A stretch of DNA of 64,000 bases from Panagrolaimus kolymaensis (taxonomy: Eukaryota > Nematoda > Chromadorea > Rhabditida > Panagrolaimidae), in assembly GCA_028622995.1 (NCBI GenBank), contig JAJQJQ010000024.1, forward strand, positions 558,001-622,000. The letters run 5' to 3'. Of the stretch, positions 1 through 12,661 are shown one piece after another. The notes beneath the pieces are model-generated. The model had not been told where the DNA came from, searched no databases, and worked only from the letters and a program-made list of their open reading frames with translations. Position 1 is the first letter of the stretch. Every line of letters begins with the position of its first letter. The translations under genes and the position numbers were made by a program.

Positions 1-58
1 TTTGTTTGTGCAGAAGCAGTGATCATTAAAATAATCAAAATGTATGAAAATAAAGTTA

Positions 59-3000
59 ACAGTTTTTATAGAAAATTTGTATTTCCAAGAGTGAAATGGC
101 CATAAATGTTATGCCTTCATCTTCAGTTAATTAATTTGTTCACTTCCAATTCCTTCCACTTACGCCAGTTAAAATTTTGTAAGAAAATCAAGCTATTAAT
201 TTTTTTTACAGTTTTTAAACTAATAATTAGTCCCTTTGAAGAATGGAAGTGCAGTTATTGAAAAGAAATTAATCATTTTTTATTTTTATTTGTCTTTTTT
301 CAGTTTATTTACAAAAAATTGACAAGCAATAATTTTTTTATTACAAATGACTCTTTAATTCAAAAGACAGTTTATCGCCAAAAAATTTTGATGTTCCACA
401 AAAAAATATTAAAATGAAATTAAATTTATGATCATCTAAATCCAGTTTAAAAACATTATTAAATTTATCGTGCATTTGTCAAAGCAATGAAAATTGTTTA
501 AAAAAAGATTTTATTGAATTATAAGCTATGCCAGTTATGAAATATATCTAAATTTTTATTAATGAATACTTTTTTGACAAAACTTTTAAAGAGGCTCAAG
601 TTTTACTTAATTTTTTGTGTAATAAAAATGCTATGAAATATTAACTTTCCCTAAAGTTATACAGTTTTTAAATATTTATGCTAAATTTTTAAGTAAAGTT
701 GTTGTGAACAGTTTTACAAATATCGAAAAATAAAGAAAATGTTTATAATTAAAAGTTTTTGAAACTCATGAGAATTTGGTTCAAGCAAAAAATTGTTTTC
801 GTGTATTTCAATTTTTTTTTTCAACTTAGATATTCGTCACTCAGTTTAAATTTTGAATAATAATTAATTATCTTTTTAGATTTTCTTAAACATAGCAAAA
901 TAAAAAAATCGAAAAATGAACGGCAATAGTTTTAAATTTTACTACCATTTTTTCAATATTTTCTTTATTCCCCCAATTTTACAGTTTAAATGGAGTTATA
1001 ATTTTTTTAAACGCCTGCTTGCATTAAACTATCCAGTTTGTTATTTAAAAATTAAAATGGTGATGTTCCACAGAGAAGAAGAAAAAAATTAAAAATGTTT
1101 AATTTTCTTCTCAATGTCAACACAAAAAAATATTGGTTCCAAACACAGAGAGATGATGCTTGGATGCTTTGTTTCATGTGATGAAGAAAAAAAAACGAAA
1201 TGCATATGGAATTATTTTTGTTATTCTCACCCATGTTTGCATTTCCGCAATATTTTTTTTTTGATGAGCAAAAATAAAAAAAAAGACAATTGAGTTTTTT
1301 CTTTTCTCCATATTTATTATTTTTGTTGGAATATATTAAATAGCTTCGTTGAGTCGAATGCTGTTATTATTATTATTATTGTTTCGGGGAGTTTTTTGAA
1401 TTGCGTTTTTAATGACTTTTTTTATATTTTGTTTTTAACAATAAACTTGAGACATATTAAATTTTGAAGAGGCATGTTTTATTGTAAAATAAAAAAAGGA
1501 AATTATTATTATAGCGTCTGAAATGTCATTTTTCAGTATCTTCAACTATTTATGCAGTTTCTTTTATTTTCTGAAATTGTGGTTCTTAAAATTTTACTTT
1601 CTTCGAAATCATCAATCAGTTTTTAAATGATCGTTGTAATGCAAATTGCAATTTGCAATAATTAATATTTTATTGAGTTTTGCTATTAAAAAGTTAAAAT
1701 TCTTCCTAAGATTGCCATAAATCAATTCTTTTTACAGTTTTTTTAAAGAAGAATTATAGAATTTAATCTTAATATTCAATGATGGTCAGTTTTTAAATAA
1801 TATTATGGATCCTCAGTGATTGTGATTATTCTACAGCATTTTTTTTAAAACTAATCAGTTAAAAATGTCATAAACTTTGGATAGACATTATAATCAACAG
1901 TTTTTAAGCTTTAAAATTTTGCATGTCATTTAAACTATCCTAGAAGCAGCAGATAGTCGCAATGTTTCACACGCACTTTTAATATTCAACAGTTTTAATA
2001 TATATTTTGGATGTTCAGTTAAAAACTTTTTCCTTTAAAGCATTAATAGAAATAATGAATATTATTGGGAATTAAAACAAAGTTTAATATTTAAAAATTT
2101 TCGATTAAACATTTTAAATCAACTGCAGTTTTTATGATATTCAAAAGGCCGAATAAGAACCTCTATTGTGGTAGTTTTTTTTTAACTTTATGGCGTCGTT
2201 TATATAATTTAAAATTTTTCTTAGACTCCTTTTTTAAACAGTTTTAAAACATCTTCTTTTTTTTTTAATTTTTCGCAAGCACTATCATTTTCCGAACGAA
2301 ATTGAATTGTCAGTTTTTTATTCATTTCTTGCAAAAATAATATATTTTTCAATAAAAGCATTTTTAACTTTTTACATTTTAATAAGGAGAATGGAATTTT
2401 ACTTTACTTAATATTTCCTGGTGTTCTCTTTCCGTCCACAGTTTTTTCTTTCCAAAATCTAAATTCTTTTTCAAATTTAAACCCCACCCTTATTACCAAA
2501 GCTTCAGTTTTAAATCACAATATATATCCAAGTTTAAAATGCATTTTTCAGTTATATTTATAAAAAATCTCTAAGAGCAAAATCTCTTATGGTAAAGATG
2601 TTTTTGCTCATGTTTATCCCCTATGAAATTTTTTACCAGACAGTTTTAAAATTTTTTTATATTAATTTTGTGATAAAAAAAAATACGCAAAACATGGCAG
2701 TTTCCAACATATATTTGTATTTTCAGTTTTTTACTCTTTCGAGAAATTTTGAGGAGAGAATTTTTGAATTTCGTTTTTTTTGAAAACAATGAGCTTAATT
2801 GACATTTTTAGCCACCCAAAAAGAAGCACAGTTTATTTATTTTTTTCGTTTTTGAAATATGAAATTTTATTAAATTGAAAAAATGACTCACGTCAATCCT
2901 CAATTTTAAAATTATTTTATACAGTGTTTAATAATATTTGGCATTTATTTTTATAAACAGAGTTTTTTATTTCCCTGCCCTGCAGTCAGTTTCACAACAA
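59..3000 (+). repeat. CAGTTT motif array, block 1a
   Basis: No gene is supported in the first 4.36 kb. The stretch to about 3.0 kb is filled with copies of CAGTTT on the + strand (often CAGTTTTTA or CAGTTTAA), roughly one per 60-100 bp by eye, with very few copies of the complement. The base or so before each copy is usually A, C or G, ending a slightly GC-richer run, and the bases after it are an A/T tract. The units are not otherwise alike, so this is not a tandem satellite. Short open frames here are low-complexity and lack coding character. Confidence 0.8.
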
Positions 3001-4283
3001 CCATTTATTGTTCCATGTTTAATTGGATCATTAATATTCTTTAGTCCAATTCTCTTTATTTTTTGCTCGTTATTTTTCCCTTCATTAAGCATTCCATCCG
3101 TTGTTTCTTTATTTTTTTTTCTTGTCATCTCTCATCAACATTTTTTTAGTCTTGTTTGCGTTTCATTTAACTTCATTATATATAAAAAAAGCGTGCAGCT
3201 ATTTTCGAGAAAAAAATAATGATGCTTCTTTTCTTCTTTTTTTTCTTGCATTCATGCATCTGTGTTAATTTTCGTCACACTTATTTAACTAAACTAATAT
3301 ATATAAAAAGAGCGAGCGAAGAAAATATTTGCACAAAAATAACGGTGGCATTTTGGCAGCAACGAGGAGCATCGAGCATTAATTGAGTTTTCTTGACACA
3401 CGTCTTTTTCTTCTTCTTTTTTTCCGTTGGCATTTTTATTTTTTTATATTTTTGCAAATACCAACGAAACCTAAAAAACTGAAACAGAAACAAAAAAACC
3501 GAAAAGATGGAAATGAAGTAAAACCAATCCCAACCAAAAAAAAAAATAAAACTAACCAACTGTTGTTAACAGAATGCGTTCCAGCTGCTTCGCCGCTGCC
3601 ACGTCCATGGTTTTTTTTCTTCTTATTTTCACCCATTTTGAGTTTTTTTCTTTTTTGGCTTCAAGGCTTTTGAAGCTTTTTATGCTTTTATATGTATGTT
3701 TTCTCACACTTTTTTTTAATTTTATTTTAACTAACTAAGCTTTTTTTTACTTCACTTCAAAATCCAAAAAAATGAAATCTCAGTTTTCATCAGCAAGAAA
3801 GAAAAAAGTGTGTGTGTATGTTTTGAAAGGCACACGCATTTAGGGCAACAAAAAAAATGGAAGGAAGGGTGTTTGGTTGGTAGTAAGTAAGTAAGCAGTA
3901 TGTAAAGAAATGAAGAAAGAAATAATAAAAAAAGGTTATACTTAACACAACTTTTTTCTCTTTTTTTTTGATATCATGGTTCTTTTTTCCTTTGGGAGTC
4001 CAACCAATATTCCTTTGAGGGCTTATTAAAAATTAAAGGTTATGTTTTTGTGAAAAAAAAAATATTTAGTTTTCTTTTTTTGAGGGGTTAAATACTTGTT
4101 ATTGTGGCTAAAACGCACTTAGCACTTTATTTAATAAATGAGTTAGTGACTGTTGAAGGCTACTATTTGATAATAATAATAAAAATTTTACTTTTTCTAA
4201 AAGCACCCGATTTTTATTTTTATCGTATCCTATTATTATTATTTTGATTATTAATGAATGTTTTCTGAAGTTGAAGTTCTTGC
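3001..4283. other. gene-free AT-rich stretch with sparse motif
   Basis: Poly-T and poly-A rich DNA with several overlapping open frames on both strands, all low-complexity (Phe, Lys and Leu runs) and without splice structure or family signature. Only one or two CAGTTT copies are present, so the array is interrupted here. It may hold the promoter of the gene starting at 4364, but no specific site is convincing. Confidence 0.5.
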
Positions 4284-6240
4284 CAGTTTTTAATTTAAAT
4301 TTTAAAAAATGATATTGATGCCATCATTTATTTCTACAAAATATATTATAATTATTTTTTTCAATGATTACATTGCCTCCTCCTCCCTCTTCTTCCCATC
4401 AGTCTCACAGAAATTCCAATAATCTAGAACCCGGGTTACCTGGGTTTATTGGAGATGACAATGAAAATAATAATAGTCAACAACCAAGTTCATCGTCTCA
4501 TCAAACTATAAATTTATTTCAACAAAGCCAAGTTGCACTACAATATAATTATTCTGGAGTTCAATATCAACAAAGTCCAACTAGAGTTGTTCGATTACCC
4601 ACTCCTCCACCTTCATATAATGCAACAGTGGGAACTAGAATGAATATATTTAGCCCAAGTCGTGGAAATTCTAATGGAGCTTATTATGGTAAGTAAAAAA
4701 AGTTTTATAAATGGTTTTTGGATGGGAAAATAAAACAATTTTCTTTATACCCAGTTTTTTTCTTCTAAAAATATTAAAGAAAAAAGACAGTTTAAAAATA
4801 AACATTACAAAACTTTTTTGCACAGTTTTTTTTTTTGCAACCATAGAGCGTAATAAACTTACTTAGTTAATTAACAATTTTTCCGTGTCATAAAATTTAC
4901 TCTTATTTACGAAAACAGTTTTTTAAATCCAAAATGCCTATATTCGGTCAGTTTAATATTTTTGCATAAATTTCAAAAAATTATTCATTTCAGTTTTTAA
5001 GAAATTAATAATGAATTTATTTCATTAGAAATTTTAAAGTATCAGTTTTTACCAGCAAATCGCAAAAATTAATTTTAGGTTTATAAAAAATATATACCAC
5101 CAAAATAATAAAAACTTTTAATCTCATATGAATGATGTTACTCAGTTTTTAAACCATGTTTAAATTAATTGCAATAACAGTTTTTTTTATTCTTTTGTTA
5201 AGTGATTTAAATATTTGCTTTGAAAAAAAAGAGAGTTCAGTTTTTTTTATTCCCAAAAAAAAATTTTCAGCATCTGCCAATGGAATGGTACAATTTGTAA
5301 ATAATTCAAATCATAAACAAATTTGTACGCCCAAATGTCGCATTGGTATTCCTTTTATGTTTATGTTTCTTTTTGCTGTGCCTTTTATAATTTATTATTA
5401 TATTATAAAATAGTCGTTCTGTTGTGGTGTCTCCCTTATTTGTAATTAAGAAAATGAAATATGCATTATTTTTAAAAAATTCGGACTCTTTGGTTTTATA
5501 ACATTTCTAAAAAATGGGTGGCTGAAAATCGGCAAACGTCATATTTCTGAATGATTTTTAAAAAATTTAATTAAGTGTGGCGTTTGCCATTGAAAAAAAA
5601 ATTACAATAAAAACTCAGTTTAAATTTTAAAATTATTTAAGTTATAAGGTTGGTGTTGAAAACTTAAATCAGTTTTAATTATAATATTTATTTTTAATAT
5701 TAAAAAGGGCATTTTAATGCACCCTAAAAATTATCTGGAAAAATCTGAACAGTTTTTCCTTGCAACTTGACTATTGAGTTCGATATTCACAACTCAGTTT
5801 AATAATAAAAAAAGTGATATTAAAATTAGAAATAAAAGAATCGACCTATCTTTTGCCAGTTTTTAAAAAATCTTTGAGAAATTTAATATTTTTTTAAGGC
5901 TTAAAATTCAATCAATTCTCTTATCCATTTGAATGACCGTCACTCGCTTGTTTATAAAACTTAAACAAAATATCCTTTATTTAAAAAAATTCATTTTTGT
6001 AAATTTTATATAAAAATAATTAAAATTAATTTTTTGATCTTTTTTGGTGCCAGTTTTATTTTTTAAAGATTTTTATATTTTAAATCCTACGATCCAGTTT
6101 AAACCATGTCGTAGCCATTTTCCCCGTATTTTACACAGTTTTATCATAGCTTTATTAATAATATCTTTGTTATAACGTTTTTTTATCAATCAGTTTTTAA
6201 TTTAGATGAAACATCACATTCGATGTCAGTTTTTAAGCCC
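4284..6240 (+). repeat. CAGTTT motif array, block 1b
   Basis: About twenty CAGTTT copies by eye between 4.75 and 6.23 kb, all on the + strand. They occupy the intron of the gene at 4364-5413 and its 3' flank. At the base composition of this DNA a given hexamer of this kind would be expected less than once in the same length. The motif resembles a nematode 3' splice site (TTTCAG), but its use in both introns and intergenic DNA, and its opposite orientation elsewhere in the window, argue against that being its role. Confidence 0.8.
4364..5413 (+). CDS. small PPxY tail-anchored membrane protein
   Basis: Two exons (4364-4688 and 5271-5413) give about 155 residues. Exon 1 encodes a Pro/Ser/Gln/Asn-rich, presumably disordered region with a TPPPSY motif (PPxY class) near its end. 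Exon 2 encodes a short linker, a Cys-x3-Cys and one hydrophobic helix ending four residues before the stop. The intron is phase 1 and the junction reads YYA-SANG, matching the YYV-NASG junction of the gene at 8775. The helix at the extreme C-terminus predicts a tail-anchored topology with the PPxY in the cytosol, where WW-domain ubiquitin ligases could bind; that is inference from the motif. No orthologue recognised. The intron carries about ten CAGTTT copies. Confidence 0.7.
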
Positions 6241-7351
6241 CTTGCTCAAATATGGTATTTATTTTAAATAAATTCCGTTTTTCTTTTTTTCTGTTTTGAC
6301 TTACTTTTTTTGTTTCTTTCCAACAAAAGTCAATTAAAAAAAGTTAGTTAATTTTTTCACACTTTGCTTTCAATATTTCCTTCCACCCTCTTACTTTTCT
6401 TCATTTTTTCCTCCTCTTTTTACGCAAAAAAAGCCGGTTAAAAGTAAAAAAAAGAGGCTCTAAAAGACGATGCTTCGATGCTGTGATGCATCTTTAAAAG
6501 TTTCAAATTATTGACACTAAACACTTTTTTATCGCAGTTAAAAAAAAGAAAAAAGAAAAGGACTAAAATGCATAAAGACAGGGCTTTACTTTTTGCTTCT
6601 TCTTCTTATTTAGTTTCTGATGTTCTTGTTACTCGGCATAGGCGTGACTCAAACTTAACTTAGTTTCTCGCGAGAAAAAAAATTTATTTAGTAGTAGAAA
6701 AGAAACATCCGTAACAGAAAAACTCGAGTATAAGAAAAAAAACATTTGTGTGTGGGTAGTCGCACAAAAAAAAAAGATAAAAATGTTTAGTGCTTATTAT
6801 TATTATTTTTTTGGCTTCCCCATAAAAAGCATGAAAGACCAATAGAGACAATTAAAAAAGAGAAAAAAAAACTTGGAATTAATTATTATGATGAAGTAAA
6901 GGTCATAAAAAAATGTCACACATCGAGTGCTTTTTTTCCTGGCTGGTATACACTGGACTCAGTTAATTTACTGTTATTATTATTTCGATGTTTATTACTT
7001 CAATCGCAGTTTATTATTAAAATTATTACTTATTTTCAAGTCCACCTCCTCCACCAAAAAAAATGAATGTACGTTTGGAAATTTTGAAAATACGTATGTT
7101 TTTTTTCTTTTTTGATTTCACCACACCAAATTATTTATTTTTTTATTTGTAACCTTTTTTTCCAACCTATTAATTATTTTTTCTTTAAAGATAAGAAAGG
7201 TGAAAGGCAGCACCCAACCTTTTGTTGTTACCATGGGAATGTAACGCCACCAATAAAAAAAAAAGGGTTAAGCAACTTATTTTTTGAAGGCAAAGTTAAG
7301 GTAGGAAAAAAAATAGGGCAGCAGCCATACAATAATATCCCATTAATATAC
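6241..7351. other. gene-free stretch, motif-poor
   Basis: Nothing supported. Two short + strand open frames at about 6.93-7.42 kb are rich in Phe, Tyr and Lys and have no start context, domain or splice partner. CAGTTT copies are nearly absent, in contrast with both flanks. Confidence 0.5.
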
Positions 7352-10300
7352 CAGTTTTATTTTTTTAAGGCGTACTTTATTTATTATAAAAAAAAGAAGG
7401 AAAGACTATGGCTTTAAAAAGTCAATCCTTGACCTAACTTTTAATTATTAAATTTTTTTCTAAGTTTTTTATTCCCACGAGGGCAGCCACGTTTTTTTTG
7501 GCGAGAATAATAATCTTGTGTGTGTGTTTTGTTTCATACGCGGAACTTAAATTAAAAAAAAATTTTCTACAGTTTAATGACATTTAAAAAATATGTCTCA
7601 CAGTTTTTATATTTTTAATAAAATGACTCGAATGATAGTAATAAAAAAACCGAAATTAAAACAAAAAAAAATTTTCAACAAAAAGCTTATGCGCCCGTTT
7701 TAAAATTGATAAGAATAAATCCCTTAACTAACTTCAATTGCAGTTTTTTCTTTCAAACTTTTTAAATTTTGATCCAACCACAAAAAGGTTACAAAGCCAC
7801 AGTTTTTTTTGTTGATATTAATATGCTTTTTAATTATTCTCTTATTTTTAAATATATTATTAAAATTAACAATTTTTTATATTTAAAAGATTCTTAAAAC
7901 ATGAGTAAAAATTTCAAAAGATTTATCAGTTTATTCCATCTTGAAATTTTATATTAAAAAATTAGTTCCTTTTCGTTTCTCCCTTAAAGTTCAGTTCGCC
8001 TTCTAGTTTTACTTTATTTTTCCATCGCTTAAACTTGCTGACAGTTTTATAAAATCGCTAAAAATAAATCCTACCTACTATGATCATCTGCAGTTTTTCT
8101 TTCTCCTAAAAATTTGGTGTTTAATTTTGACCCCTCAACAAAGATTTTGCATTGGAGCTGCAGTTTTCTTTTTATTTGATTTCATTTATTTTTGATGTTA
8201 TTTATTTGTAGTTTTTTACATTTTAAAAACTTTAAATGTATGAGTAAAAGTAAGAGAGATAACTCAATGGCGCAGTTTGTTCAACATTGATTTTTAAAAA
8301 AATTAGTATTCTTAACTTTCTCCACCTTCAAGAGTTTTATTTCATTTTTTCAAGCTAACAAACTTACTCTCCTGCAGTTTCTTTAAAAAATTTAAAAATC
8401 CCTTCTACAACGCCTTATGACAGTTTTTATTTCTTTCTTGCAAAAATGTGGTATTTAATTTTAATTCCGCACCAAAGATGTTACGATGTTGTGGAGTTTT
8501 TTTATTTATTTCATTTTTCAATTTCATATACTGTTTTCCTTTATTATCGCCAGTTTTTTAAACTAAAAAAATTCTTAAAACATGAGTAAAAAAGTTTTTA
8601 AAAAATCATAAAGCTGAGCGGCTGAGCACAGTTTAATCCTTCTTGAAATTTAAGAAAGAAAGTATCTTTCTATTTCCATGTTTCAATCTCAGCTACAGTT
8701 TTTTTATTTTTACTAAACTTTCTAAATACATTATTTTCAGGTAATTGAGAATACTATCGTTCACGTTTAAAAAAATGCCCCTTTCACCTCCGCCATCATA
8801 TGATAATTGTGAAGCTCCACCATTACCCGCATATCCGAATCTTCAAAATCTTAATTACGATCATGTAAGCAGCAACAACACAAATACAACAGATGGCAGC
8901 AACAATGATCAACATAAAGGTGGCCCACCTTCTAATCCTCATCCACATCAGCCATCAATGCCAAATCCAATGATTCTACCTCCATCAGTTCCACCAGGAG
9001 GAGTTGAAGGTCCACCCATGCTTCCGCCATATCCATATCCTCCACCATCTCAAGCCCCGCCATATCATAATTATAATGTTGGATATTATACTCATATGAA
9101 TGGAATTGTTGGTGGTGGACCACTTGGTGTAATGCAAGGTGGTGGTGAACCACCTTTTTGTCAAGGCATACGTGCAGGTGGCAATGGACGAACCACACCT
9201 TTAGGTGGACGATATTATGGTAAGTTTTTATTTATTATTCTAAGTTAAATTCAGTTTTTTCCCATAAAAATTTTTTCCTTTGGTAATGCTTTAAAAATTT
9301 CCATTTAAACATCGCCGTGCAGTTTAATTATGCTTTATTTTAAATTTTAGCTTTGAAAAACAAAAAGGACTGAATCCTCAGTTTTAAATAAGTTAATTGC
9401 GTATTTGACATTTTAAGTTACTTAAAAAAAATTTAAATTTCAAAATAAAAACGCAGCATAAAGTTATGCAGTTTTTTTACAAAAACATATACCGAAAAAC
9501 TACAGTTTTCTTTTAGAATTGAAGATTTAAAATAATTTCCTTAGTTTCTTATTAAAAAATAATAAGTTGATCTACAGTTTAATAATGCATATTTAAAAAA
9601 TGTGTGCAATATCTAAATAAAATTGTTTTGGATAAAGCCTCTTAATATTTTAAAGCAAAACATCTTCCCGCAGTTTATTTTTTGATATTTAAATTTTTAT
9701 CTTCAAAAGAACCTGATCGCAGTTTTCAATAAATTAATTCAATGATTAATATTTTTTTAAACTTTAAAATCGCTTGAAAAAGGTAAAACTGTTAAAACAA
9801 GCTTTATAAAAATAGCCATTTTATTCTCAAACAGTGGGGACACAGTTTTTTTTTAAGATAATGAAATAAAAAATAAATTTTACTGTTACCCATTAATTAA
9901 CATGTCGCACAGTTTTTAACTAAAAAAAATATGATATTTTCTGTGTCAATTTTATAATCACAATAAGTATAATCTCAAAAAAAAAAACAATTTTATTTTT
10001 CAAGATCCAAGATAAAAATAATTTCTTAGTTTTTAACCACGAAACTCTCGTGTTCCCAGTTTTAATCTTTAAAAAATGTTTTTTTTGTAGAAGAATTTTT
10101 CAGGTTTTGTTTCAAAAGGACTCTGTCATGAGTAATTTTCCTGCTCAGTTTTTTTTTACTATTTCCAAGGTTAAAAGAAAATTAATTTTTTTTTGTTATT
10201 AAAAAAACTAAATAATTAAAATATATTTTAATGAAAATCAAGGCAGTTTTTGATGCTTTAAATTTTTTTTTTCAGTGAATGCCAGCGGCTACATTGAACA

Positions 10301-10600
10301 TTTAACAGCTGAACAATATCAAAATCGACGAATTGTTCAAGCCATTGCAACCGTGTGCGCAATAATACTCATGATTGTTGTGTTTTTTATTTTTGTTAAA
10401 CACATTCGAGGAATTCGTTAAAAAATTATTAAAATTTAAATATATATATTTTATTTTTTTCATATCACGCTTTAATTTTTCAGTAACTATGTAATAAATT
10501 AATAAATGATTTTTTTTTATTTTGTAAAATTTTCTTGACTAAAAAAAGGTTTAATTAATTGCCTTTTTATATTTATTATTTTTTATTCACAGTTTTTTGG
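7352..10600 (+). repeat. CAGTTT motif array, block 1c
   Basis: Dense + strand CAGTTT copies across intergenic DNA and the roughly 1.06 kb intron of the gene at 8775-10421. Nearly every copy here directly follows a short mixed-base run, for example before copies near 8.09, 9.32 and 9.67 kb, and is followed by T and A runs. Exon 1 of the enclosed gene is free of the motif. A single late copy lies near 11.45 kb, after which the array stops. Confidence 0.8.
8775..10421 (+). CDS. PPxY tail-anchored membrane protein
   Basis: Two exons (8775-9219 and 10276-10421) encode about 196 residues. A TTTCAG acceptor ends at 8740, 34 nt before the ATG, and looks like a trans-splice site. The N-terminus reads PLSPPPSYDN, so the PPxY motif is within the first ten residues. 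The rest of exon 1 is rich in Pro, Gly, Asn and His. Exon 2 starts after a phase-1 junction (GGRYY-V) and encodes a linker with LTAEQYQ, one hydrophobic helix and a basic tail (KHIRGIR). The exon-2 linker is clearly related to that of the gene at 35195. Inferred to be a cytosol-facing adaptor for WW-domain partners; no orthologue recognised. Confidence 0.75.
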
Positions 10601-10627
10601 GTTTATTAAATTTTATAACGTTACAGT

Positions 10628-11200
10628 ATGCCTCTGCAACAACCATCAACCAAAGAACCACTTTTGCCTATCCATCGGCCGCCCTCAGCAACCAATATGG
10701 CTCAAACTTCATTTACGAATGAAGGATTTGATACTTTTCCAGAAGGTGGCACGGGTTATTTTAATCCAGTTGAAACTCAACCTCCATCAATTGAAGATAC
10801 GTTTTATTCTTCAGAATCCGATGATTATAATGAAATTGATGGAAATATTATTGATGATGATGACGCGGTTTTTCCGTCTCAACGATTAATTGAAAATCAA
10901 CGTAAAAGACTTCAAAATCGAAATCATGGTTCATCAAGAAGATTTAATAATCATGGTTTTGGATTTGGTGGAAATGGCGGAAATGAGCGATTTTCAATTA
11001 TGCTTGTTCAACTTCCAGATGAATCATGCATGCTTAAATGTATGACAGGAACAATAATTGCAACATTAGGAATTATAATATTTATAATTATTATATATTG
11101 TATGAGAATTCGAGAAAATACTGGATTACCCATGGAAATGGATGATTTTACTCCATCGAATCCTGCAAGTGATATAATGGGAATGGGAACAGGATTTTAA
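10628..11200 (+). CDS. single-pass membrane protein, no PPxY
   Basis: One exon, 190 residues. An acceptor-like TTACAG sits one base before the ATG. The first 125 residues are polar with an acidic stretch (residues about 62-80, many Asp/Glu) and a Gly/Asn/Arg run. One strong helix follows a Cys-containing segment (near residues 138-158), with about 30 residues after it containing a PMEMDD acidic patch. It lies 207 bp after the previous gene on the same strand and has the same general plan, but it lacks PPxY and the phase-1 intron, so its membership of the family is uncertain. No function is recognised. Confidence 0.6.
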   Translation: MPLQQPSTKEPLLPIHRPPSATNMAQTSFTNEGFDTFPEGGTGYFNPVETQPPSIEDTFYSSESDDYNEIDGNIIDDDDAVFPSQRLIENQRKRLQNRNHGSSRRFNNHGFGFGGNGGNERFSIMLVQLPDESCMLKCMTGTIIATLGIIIFIIIIYCMRIRENTGLPMEMDDFTPSNPASDIMGMGTGF

Positions 11201-12175
11201 TAAACTTGATAAATCAAGTCTTTAATTTTTATTTTGTTTATTGGAATTACTCGGTGCAACAAAAATGATTATTGAGAGAAAGAAAAAAGTTGTAAAACAT
11301 TTTTTTTGAATATTTATTTTTACCAAATCAAATTTTATTTTATCTATGCAAGGAAAAAAGTTTTTTTAATTGGTTTGATTTTTTTTTGAAAATGTTTTAT
11401 TTTCAGTTATAATTTTTAATTTATTATAAATACATTGAAATAATAATAAACAGTTTTTTTTAACAAAAAAAAAACCCAAAAGATTTTAGTTTTATTAAAC
11501 CTAAACAAACATAGAATCAAAATTTGGTTAAAATTAGTCTCCAAATTCAATGGAAAAATGCAACAAAAAATGTCGAAAAAAACCTCAGCAACAAATAAAT
11601 ATCCGTCGTATATCAAGAATAGCAATGAAAATTAAAAAGTGAAGAAAAAAAAGTTTGCATAAAAATTAGCGATAAAAAATATGTATTATCACGCTTTTCT
11701 AAAATCAAAAACATTTTTTCATAGTGCGTTTTTTTTCTCCTCTTTTTTTACTTGGAAAAAGAAATTATTTTTTAAGTTTTTTTCTTTTAATTTACAACTT
11801 TAAAACAAAGTTACACATAAATTAATCATTGAGTCATAGATCAGCAGCTGGTATCGGTTTTTATTCTCGCAAAATGTTGATGTCATGAAGTTTGAGCTTT
11901 TTTTGTTGATTTTTTTACGTCACAAAGAAGAAGAAGCATAAACGCGGAGGTCAAATGAAATAAATTATTGATAAGATAACTAACAAAAGAAGAACCAGAA
12001 AAAAATAATATGCCGCTCCTTTACTTCTTTATTTTCCTATATTATTTAAGCTAAATAAAAATATAAATAACTATTTTTCTTTCTTCCAAAGGAATCATAG
12101 TTCCTCCTGCTCTTTTTAAAAAAAGCAAGCGATTGTTTTGTATTTTTTTTTGTTAGTCGAAAATTGAAAAAAAAT
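11201..12175 (+). promoter_or_regulatory. intergenic region with GATA-type promoter element
   Basis: About 975 bp without a supported gene. Three sites recur upstream of related genes. A GTCATAGATCA element lies near 11,833, a TTACGTCA site near 11,917, and a tandem GATA site (TGATAAGATAA) at about 11,969-11,979, roughly 200 bp before the next start codon. GATA factors of the ELT class drive intestinal genes in nematodes, so gut expression of the downstream gene is a reasonable guess. The single CAGTTT near 11,450 marks the end of the first motif block. Confidence 0.45.
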
Positions 12176-12661
12176 ATGAGTGCTATTGATAAATCTTCGC
12201 CATATATTATTCCAATGCCAATATATCTCAATCAACAAAAGCCACAACAACAACAATCACAAGAAAATTATAATTATCCTTCGCCATATTTACCAACAAC
12301 AACAACTTTTTATCAAACAAATTTAAATAATTCTTCTCAAAATCAAAATTATTTATCCCCAAACTATTATTCTTCTCATTGTTGTTCCGATAATGCTACA
12401 ACGATACCATGTTCTGAAATTAATAATGTCGGAAATTATTCAATAAAAGAATTTCATGGTAAGTCGACAAAAAAAAATTAAAAGATGCAAACGAAAAAAA
12501 AAAGTTAAAACACGCTTCTTTTTTTAGGCTCATCCCATCATGAATGTGGGCGACATGAATCGCGTCAAAATTGTATAAAAATGATTTGGTGTCGATTAAC
12601 ATTTTTTATTACTTTTATAATTATGCTTATTATTTTATTTTTTGTAACTGTAAATAAATAA
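12176..12661 (+). CDS. small Gln/Asn-rich tail-anchored protein
   Basis: Two exons (12176-12458 and 12528-12661) give about 138 residues. The N-terminal part is rich in Gln, Asn, Tyr and Ser with an SPYIIP stretch but no PPxY. A phase-1 intron of 69 nt leads to exon 2, which has His and Cys residues, then one long hydrophobic helix (about 22 residues) and only a few residues before the stop. The exon layout and C-terminal helix match the PPxY family elsewhere in the window, so I treat it as a divergent member. The stop lies in a TAAA simple repeat (12,650-12,677). Confidence 0.65.

Noticed and set aside
3281..3673. Overlapping frames of 66-96 codons on both strands
   Set aside because: Phe/Lys/Leu homopolymer-driven; no coding character or splice sites.
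59..10600. CAGTTT copies as 3' splice acceptors (TTTCAG)
   Set aside because: They are far too many, lie mostly outside genes, and the same element appears in reverse orientation around + strand genes in the other blocks.
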